Shown here: positions 58,143 to 64,000 of the stretch, in pieces
Numbering within the stretch: position 1 is the stretch's first letter
Layout of the letters: the number at the start of each line of letters is the position of its first letter
Source of the DNA: Holothuria scabra
Lineage: Eukaryota > Echinodermata > Holothuroidea > Aspidochirotida > Holothuriidae
Direction: 5' to 3'
DNA length: 64,000 bases
Assembly: GCA_037179385.1 (NCBI GenBank)
Contig: CM074181.1
Location: 50,860,394 to 50,924,393, forward strand
Program-made: the position numbers and the translations under genes
Notes under the pieces: generated by a model
The model's input: only the letters and a program-made list of their open reading frames with translations
Database searches by the model: none
Told to the model about the DNA's origin: nothing

Positions 58143-59509
58143 CCCAGTTAGCAACATGCTAGCGGTCCACCAGCGGTCCGCCAGCAGTGACTCTGGCGAG
58201 CCACTAGCGTAAAACGCCGGCGGACCGCCGCCGAAATGGCCAGCTTTTCTACGGTGGTCCTCCGGCGGAAAAACGCTAGAGAACGCCAGTGGTCCACTAG
58301 CGGACCGCCAGCTGTTACAGGCTTATAGTATAGGGTTATTCCATTATTTTACAGAGGGTGATTTTTCATTCATCATGATACTTCATTCATTTCCTTTATT
58401 GTCCATTTTGCAAGAGAGTTAGCTAAAAACACAGATTGCTTGTTACAATGGCCCCAAAGGAGATTATGACCTTTTCAAACAATATGGTGTCTATGCCAGT
58501 ACAGAATTAAAATGCCTTCAAACTTTAACTGCCAGGAAATAATCATGCAAAATGGCGTTCATTTCAAACTGGTCAGCTTTACACAGTCCAAAAGTTAATT
58601 CAGTCCAACAGAACTTAGTTATAGCCTGGGATAAGACTCTGATCAAGTAAAAGCTCTAAAAAGTATTTCCACAAGTAGAAAAAATGTGTAAATCCTGCAT
58701 GTTCTGGTTTCCATGCAAAAAGGAATGTAATTCTTCAGCAGTGGTTTAATTGGCCTTCCGTCAGCAAAGGTTAGGCCGTTTTATGGCCATGTCCTAGTGT
58801 CTCAAAGAACTTGTCTGGCTAGCAGTAGAGAATTCACTGATCGTTCCCGTATGAGGTATTAAAATTCCAAGAACAATCCAAGGCCTACCATCAACACTCC
58901 ACGATGACGGATGCGAAAATATCGCTTGACAAAAGTAGTGTTCTTTGCACTGACTCCATTCAACAACTGTATGCAGAAGTTGCTATACCTTTACACTGAC
59001 TGCCAGCAAATGTTAATTCCATACACTGCCTTTGTTATGTGAATAGCCTATACAGACCAACACACTTCATCAGAAGCTTCACACTACAATGAGCTTGCAT
59101 TTGAAATTCCCTTTGTGTTGTGCACACAATTTAACTGACCAATCACAATGGACTTCCTGGATAGGCTTTTTATTGTTAATGCATGAGCTCAGTGCATGAA
59201 GTACCGCTAAGGATGTAGGCAAGCTGACCTGTTTATATGGAACAACTCCTACCAGAAGTAGGCCTAAAACTTCTCTTTTATTAAGTCTTCTTAAGTGGAT
59301 AGTTTGATAGATTTTCTAAGAACAGAAACATGTACTTTAATTGTACAAAAAATTTCACTAGCGGTCCACTATTGGTCCGCTGGCCGTTTTCCGCCAAGAC
59401 ACGACTGTACAAAAGTGTCCGTCGGTGCTCTAGCGGGCCGTCAGCGTTAAACCGCCAGCGTTTTTCCGCCATATACCGCCAGCGGACCCCTAGCATCATG
59501 CGTACTGGG
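58143..59509. mobile_element. 1.37-kb MITE (CCCAGT ends) inside the CR1 LINE
   Basis: The left end is CCCAGTTAGCAACATGCTAG; the right end read on the minus strand is CCCAGTACGCATGATGCTAG. The subterminal 170-200 bp on each side consists of many copies of CGGTCCGC, CCGCCAGCGG and relatives. The 1-kb middle is ordinary AT-rich DNA with no recognised gene. TAA stands on both sides (58140-58142, 59510-59512), a Harbinger-like duplication. Taking AAG (58137-58139, 59511-59513) as the duplication instead restores the LINE frame exactly, so the 3-bp duplication is certain in size only. The short frames at 59281-59586 arise from the repeat words. Confidence 0.8.
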
Positions 59510-59513
59510 TAAG

Positions 59514-60985
59514 GCTCTTGGGCCAGATGGGATCCATCCGGCCATCCTTCATGAGTGCTCTGAGGTTTTATCAGTTCCACTATCAATTATTTTTCAGAAA
59601 TGTCTTGACTCAAATTTTGTTCCTACTGACTGGCGGGTTGCTAATGTCACTCCAATTTTTAAAAAGGGGGATCGGAGTTCACCTTGTAATTACAGGCCAG
59701 TCAGTTTAACTAGTGTTGTGTGCAAAATTATGGAATCCTTAATCAAGGACTGTTTGCTAAAGCATCTCTAAGATAATGGGTTACTCAATCTAGCTCAGCA
59801 TGGTTTCCTACCCAGTAGATCTTGTGTTGTAAATTTGCTAAGCTTTCTTGAGGATGTTTCTTTGTCTCTCGATTCAGGTTCCAGTGTGGACGTCATTTAT
59901 GTACCTTGACTTCCAAAAAGCTTTTGACAAAGTACCTCTAGGTAGACTCATGGTAAAATTGCATAGGTTAGGCATCATAGGCAAGTGCGTTCAGTGGATC
60001 AATTCGTGGCTCAATGGTAGGTCTCAAAGAGTTGTTGTCAATGGAAATTTTTCTTCCTGGAAAGAAGTCTCAAGTGGTGTACCACAAGGTTCTGTTCTTG
60101 GCCCACTTCTTTTCTTAATTTTCATAAATGATATTGATAGCTCTATCACTTCCAGTATAAGTAAGTTTGCTGATGAAACAAAGCTCTGTAGGAAGGTTGG
60201 AGGAAAGGATGATTCTTTATTGCTTCAGAAAGATCTGGATAGGTTATTTTCATGGTCTCAGACTTGGCAAATGTCTTTTAATGCTGATAAGTGCAAAGTC
60301 CTCCACTTTGGTTCTAAGAATCCCCTCCATGATGATACTACTGTATGAATGGTACTAATTTGAACAAAGTGATTTCCGAGAAAGACCTTGGTGTACTGTA
60401 GTTATTACAGGAGATTTAAAGTCATCTAGGCAGTGTGCAGCTACTGCTGCAAGGGCAAATAGGGTGCGTGGGTTGATCAGGAGGAATTTTAAGAGTTTTA
60501 GTAAAGAAATTGTGCTAAATTTGTATAAGCAGCCGGTTCGACCCCATCTCGACTATGCTGCACAGGCCTGGAGTCCCTTCTTTGAAAAGGACAAATTGCT
60601 TTTAGAGCAAGTTCAGAAGAGAGCTACCCGACTCGAACCTGAGATTAAAAATCTACCTTATTCCCAAAGGCTTAAGCTGCTTGGGCTTACCACTTTGGAG
60701 CTGAGAAGGATTAGATGGGTCATGCTCCAGGTTTACAAATTTCTATCTGAAGGGAATCCTTTGTTGACTTGCAGTTATTTAAAGGTCCAGAGTAATCCTC
60801 GGGTTAGAGGCCATTGCAAAAAGCTTAAAAAATCTTTTGCTAGACTTGACATTAGGAAGTTCAGTTTCTCTCATAGGGCTGTTAGTGAGTGGAATAGCCT
60901 GCCTGAGTGGGTTGTTAACTCCACATCAGTGCACCGTTTTAAGGTTAATATTGACAAGTTTTTCCATGACTGTGGTAGAATCTAA
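59514..60985 (+). pseudogene. CR1 LINE piece C: reverse transcriptase with broken frame
   Basis: From 59514 the frame reads ALGPDGIHPAILHECSEVLS, DWRVANVTPIFKK and YRPVSLTSVVCKIMESLI. It meets a stop at 59769-59771, goes on with GFLPSRSCVVNLL, and shifts near 59900 to YLDFQKAFDKVPLGRL (motif A). GVPQGSVLGP is intact. The catalytic motif is FADET rather than FADDT, which removes an essential aspartate. A further break lies at 60348-60464, after which LEQVQKRATRLEPEIKNLPY and LGLTTLELRRIRW run to the stop at 60985. These are CR1-family signatures. The copy at 35955-36790 is of the same family. Confidence 0.85.
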
Positions 60986-61179
60986 TCTTTCTGGGCTCTT
61001 TAGGTGTTGGTGGTTTGCTTTGTTTTGGGGGGTTGTTTGGATTACAGGGCATCTTATGGGGCCTTTACAGCCCTCCTTTGCCCTTTAACCTGTTATGTTA
61101 TGTTGCCGTATTAACACACACCCAGATACTTCTGATACACCACGCGTGGATCGACTTTTGATGTTTCTAGATTTCATAC

Positions 61180-61599
61180 TAGGGCTGTGAACGTTTAGCA
61201 AAAGAGCTAAACGTTTAACCTCAAAAATTTGCGATCGTTTAGCGATAAATCGCGATTAGCTTATCACAAAGAAAAAAAAATAATTTCAGTACAGTATGTA
61301 GTGAGTGATACGGATTGTAATGCAGAAATAATAATATATAGTTGATATGTTACATAGTGGATTGTTACATGGTTAAATCAAAATATTCTGGAAATTTGAA
61401 GCCTACAGTACAAGGTTCAAATATGCCTAGAATGTTCCATTTAACAAAAAATAGGGATCAGCAGAGTATACAAATAGATAAAAAAAAACTGTCAAAACAG
61501 GTTTCGCGGTTTATTAATTGCTTGTAGCTTTGTACTAAACATTTATTCCACATTTGATCGTTTAGTGATTAATACTGTAGCTACAAATTCACAGCCCTA
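61180..61599. mobile_element. 420-bp hAT-type MITE with perfect 8-bp target duplication
   Basis: The ends TAGGGCTGTGAA and TTCACAGCCCTA are exact inverses. The identical 8-mer TTTCATAC lies on both sides (61172-61179, 61600-61607). The subterminal parts carry repeated CGTTTAGC/GCTAAACG and GATCGTTTAG words. hAT is inferred from the 8-bp duplication. No coding capacity; the 61-codon frame at 61342-61527 crosses the AT-rich middle and is incidental. Confidence 0.88.
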
Positions 61600-61607
61600 T
61601 TTCATAC

Positions 61608-62937
61608 TTGTCAAGTTATCACTAAAATTAATGCGACATGATTTCATGATTTAAAGAGTTCTACAGTAGTTTTTAGTAATACAGTTACAGTATGTCTCAG
61701 TTAGCCTAGCCGAGGTTTATAAGCTCAGGTCGCAAATGTTTGTAGGCTAGTAGTAGCGTAGTGGCCGTGATCAAACTTAAACCAAAGCCCTACCAGCGGG
61801 GTTAATTTTTCAGTAGTTTAAACTTCAGAGCTACAGTATTGGTACTAACTGGTTTCCTTTCCTGGAAGTGTCATACCTGCACATGCTTGTATGTACAGTA
61901 TCCATATCCCTAACCATAGCCCAGTATTTTATCAGCCATTTACTATAGGTATGCGGGCTTGTACTCTGTAGCCAGCCCATGTGGAGGGGTGGGTCTTTTT
62001 TCCAAGATGTGGACCTTTTTCCAAATACAGAGGCGGCTGGCATGTGCTGTAAGCATGCAGCTGATAAGGGTCTGGGGCATGCTTCCCCGGAAAAGTTTGG
62101 AATCTGCAGATCTCCTGCAATCTGGAGCATTTTAGGGGGCTTTTGAACACAACAGAAGTCCTTTTTCACCAGGAATTCCACACAGTATACAACCTTTGAA
62201 GAAGTGAACGGAAATTGGTCCTCAATATGTCAAGAAAAAAATTTCATAGCTGACCCTTCAAACACAGGGCTGGAAAAATGGACCTCTCTCAAGTTGGGGT
62301 GGATCGTTGGAACCCTCCGTCCCCCCCCCCCCCGACTACGGGCCTGGTATGTGACCCTTACCTTATATATTGCTATGTGTTGGTAACCCTAACCCTATAC
62401 CTGGTCGTGTTTTTAGAAGAAAAACATGATTCTCATCTATCCTGAGTTAAACATTGGGGTATTAAGCTCTTGAAACACTAAAGACAGTTTAAAGTTGGCC
62501 AGGACTGAAGTTGCTTTGACAGAAGGAACACCAGTTTTAGAATTCCAGATGGCCTTGTGTCAAGGAGAAAGCTATGTAAAACCCAGCCAGTACCAAAGGC
62601 TATTCTTTGAAGAGGCTAGTCTTCTACTCTTCGTAACATCAGGAGCCTAGTTTAACAACCTTACTCCCTTCAAGGAATGCAACTGGTTGGATAAAGAAAC
62701 AGACTAGGCTACCAGTGTTTGCTTTTAGGCTATACTGCTATACAGAGAGTGTTTTTTGAGTCTGCTCTGTGTGTAGCAGAGACATTGTTAGCCCAAGTCA
62801 ACATACATCACTACAAGTTATCCTACCATTCAGTGGCCATGGTTTCAGCTCAATCTTCTTGGGCGACATATTTCCACATGACTAGTGAATTTGTAGCATC
62901 AACATAGCTTTCATGGAAGACTGTGGCTGGTTTGAAT
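61608..62937. other. no supported gene
   Basis: No gene recognised. The minus frame at 61831-62181 is not a known protein. A 13-base C-run lies near 62323. Confidence 0.3.
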
Positions 62938-62992
62938 AAACCAATTGGTTAGAAACTGGGCTGTAAAACCCCATCTTACTAACATCATCATA
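62938..62992 (+). mobile_element. 3' end of the tRNA-Glu-derived SINE
   Basis: GGTTAGAAACTGGGCTGTAA followed by AACCCCATCTTACTAAC matches the last part of the SINE at 39466-39640 (GGTTGGAAACTGGGTCGTAA, then CACCTAACTAAC). Only the 3' end is clear here. Confidence 0.6.
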
Positions 62993-63159
62993 GCAGGCAG
63001 GCAGCTCAAGCAGGCCAGTTGTTTTTTCTTGAAGTTGCATAGCATTTTTTCTAATTGTGAAAATTCGAGACCCTCTTATTCATTTGGATTAAAATTGATA
63101 GTTGCTATCAATTACCAGTACAAGTTGTGAATACACTTTGGCCTTTTGGGGAGTCCAAT

Positions 63160-63262
63160 AACATCAATTTTTTTTTGTCTGTTACTTTTGTTCAGCGTTT
63201 TAGAATGTTTGCTTTTACAGATTTAACGCTTTATAAATAAATGAATTTGAATTTGAATTTAT
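63160..63262 (+). repeat. retroposon-like 3' end with (GAATTT)3 tail
   Basis: AACGCTTTATAAATAAATGA followed by three GAATTT units looks like the 3' end of a LINE or SINE with a short tandem tail. The body to the left is not recognised. Confidence 0.35.
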
Positions 63263-63847
63263 TGTGGCGCTACGTGGGTCCTAGAAATGTGGTGCCAGCG
63301 GACAACTGTGAGCTTCAATAACACAGACCCATGCTTAACACAACGGGTTATGCAATCCAGTAATATAGATCAGTGTGTTAGCCTTTTCATTCAGATATGG
63401 CATTGGGCTCTTTTGCAAAGGATAGCATCAATTTATTTTGTTCGAAAATAAGTTACAGTTACTTTTGTAAATATACAAATATAAGATAGTAGCATAATAT
63501 ACCAGTTCAAAGAGAAGTGAATGCTTGAACCTTTTTTCTCATCAATTGTTTATGAGCTTATCATTTATGACAATTGGTTACGTGGTTACGAGGATTTTGC
63601 CAATAATCATGTAAAGCTGCACAGAGTATCAATTGTTCATTGTCTTGTGATAGCAAGCACAGAGAAGTGACCATTGATGGACTACTATTGATCCATCCAG
63701 ATCACATAGTTACAGCCCTGGGAAGCTTTGTATATTTAGCGTGTAGGCTAGTGTATATGGATAGTGTCTAGAACGCCTGTTCCAGATACAGTCACAGCTT
63801 ATGAGTTTAACAGGAAAGTCTGAAATTTGGCTTTGTCTGTTACAGGT

Positions 63848-64000
63848 ATCTCCTCCAAGACAGGCGGTTTCATGGGTATGGTGTAATGCAGGTTGTAGGG
63901 AATGTTGTTTTGTATCAAATAATAATTTTTGAAGATCGTTTAGTTTTGTTATGGGTGGTAAAATGGGTATTTTTCAATAATAAGTCGCGTGGGCGGTGTC
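63848..64000 (+). repeat. direct repeat, copy 2, cut by the window edge
   Basis: Matches 53114-53268 in the same orientation: CTCCTCC start, GGGAATGTTGTTTT in the middle, CGCGTGGGCGGTGTC at the end. Copy 1 goes on beyond this point; whether copy 2 does too lies outside the window. Confidence 0.75.

Larger units (their letters stand above)
55840..61105 (+). mobile_element. CR1-like LINE in three pieces, interrupted twice
   Basis: Piece A (55840-56033) is the end of the endonuclease domain and the linker. Piece B (57580-58139) is the linker before the reverse transcriptase. Piece C (59514-60985) is the reverse transcriptase to the C-terminus, followed by a short 3' UTR and a TGTTA-type tail near 61090-61105. 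An opposite-strand LINE separates A and B; a MITE separates B and C. The codon order runs on across the MITE: D-K before it, A-L-G-P-D-G after it. The 5' end is truncated at about 55840. Frameshifts and stops show it is dead. Confidence 0.85.

Noticed and set aside
62381..62400. Telomere-like TAACCC units
   Set aside because: Only about two and a half units; chance.

Overview
The window is eukaryotic genomic DNA from an animal. It is AT-rich and contains no intact host gene that I can recognise. Almost everything that can be supported is transposable-element sequence, much of it nested. A marine invertebrate deuterostome, perhaps an echinoderm or hemichordate, is my best guess. The grounds are a Gal3ST-type sulfotransferase relic, CR1-like LINEs, a fold-back element built on 15-bp units that recalls the sea urchin TU type, a SINE with a Deu-like block, and a strong excess of the palindrome TAGGCCTA. 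This is inference; no single marker fixes the taxon. A run of exactly 100 N at 8597-8696 marks a scaffold gap of nominal size.

Layout. 0-5.3 kb: a small hAT-type MITE (816-1000), then a CCCAG-ended MITE (2380-5259) split by a 2.4-kb hAT-like element (2684-5102). 5.4-9 kb: a Penelope-like relic, a large TA array, a frameshifted galactose-3-O-sulfotransferase pseudogene on the minus strand (6895-7770), the gap, and one copy of an AAAAGAACAGAT-rich repeat. 9-13.6 kb: largely featureless. 13.6-22 kb: hAT-like non-autonomous elements, several with 8-bp target duplications, and small MITEs. 24.7-30.6 kb: a Deu-type SINE, a hAT MITE with a perfect target duplication, a fold-back element (26916-29876) that encloses a 5'-truncated LINE with a long intact reverse transcriptase frame, and a TTAA-flanked MITE. 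32-38 kb: a Harbinger-like element with a MADF-like fragment, a second copy of the AAAAGAACAGAT repeat in reverse, a CR1 relic and a palindromic MITE. 39-53 kb: tRNA-Glu-derived SINE copies, a second hAT-like copy inverted relative to the one at 2.7 kb with a perfect 8-bp target duplication, related fragments, and microsatellites. 53-64 kb: a direct repeat pair at 53.1 and 63.8 kb encloses a CR1 LINE split first by an opposite-strand LINE and again by a 1.37-kb MITE; a further hAT MITE follows.

No genes work together here. The coding content is LINE reverse transcriptase frames, one intact over about 435 codons and one over about 360, the others broken, plus the sulfotransferase relic. The most interesting pattern is that about ten unrelated-looking palindromic elements are each filled with many diverged copies of one short word, and the word differs from element to element while the outer termini conform to known transposon types.
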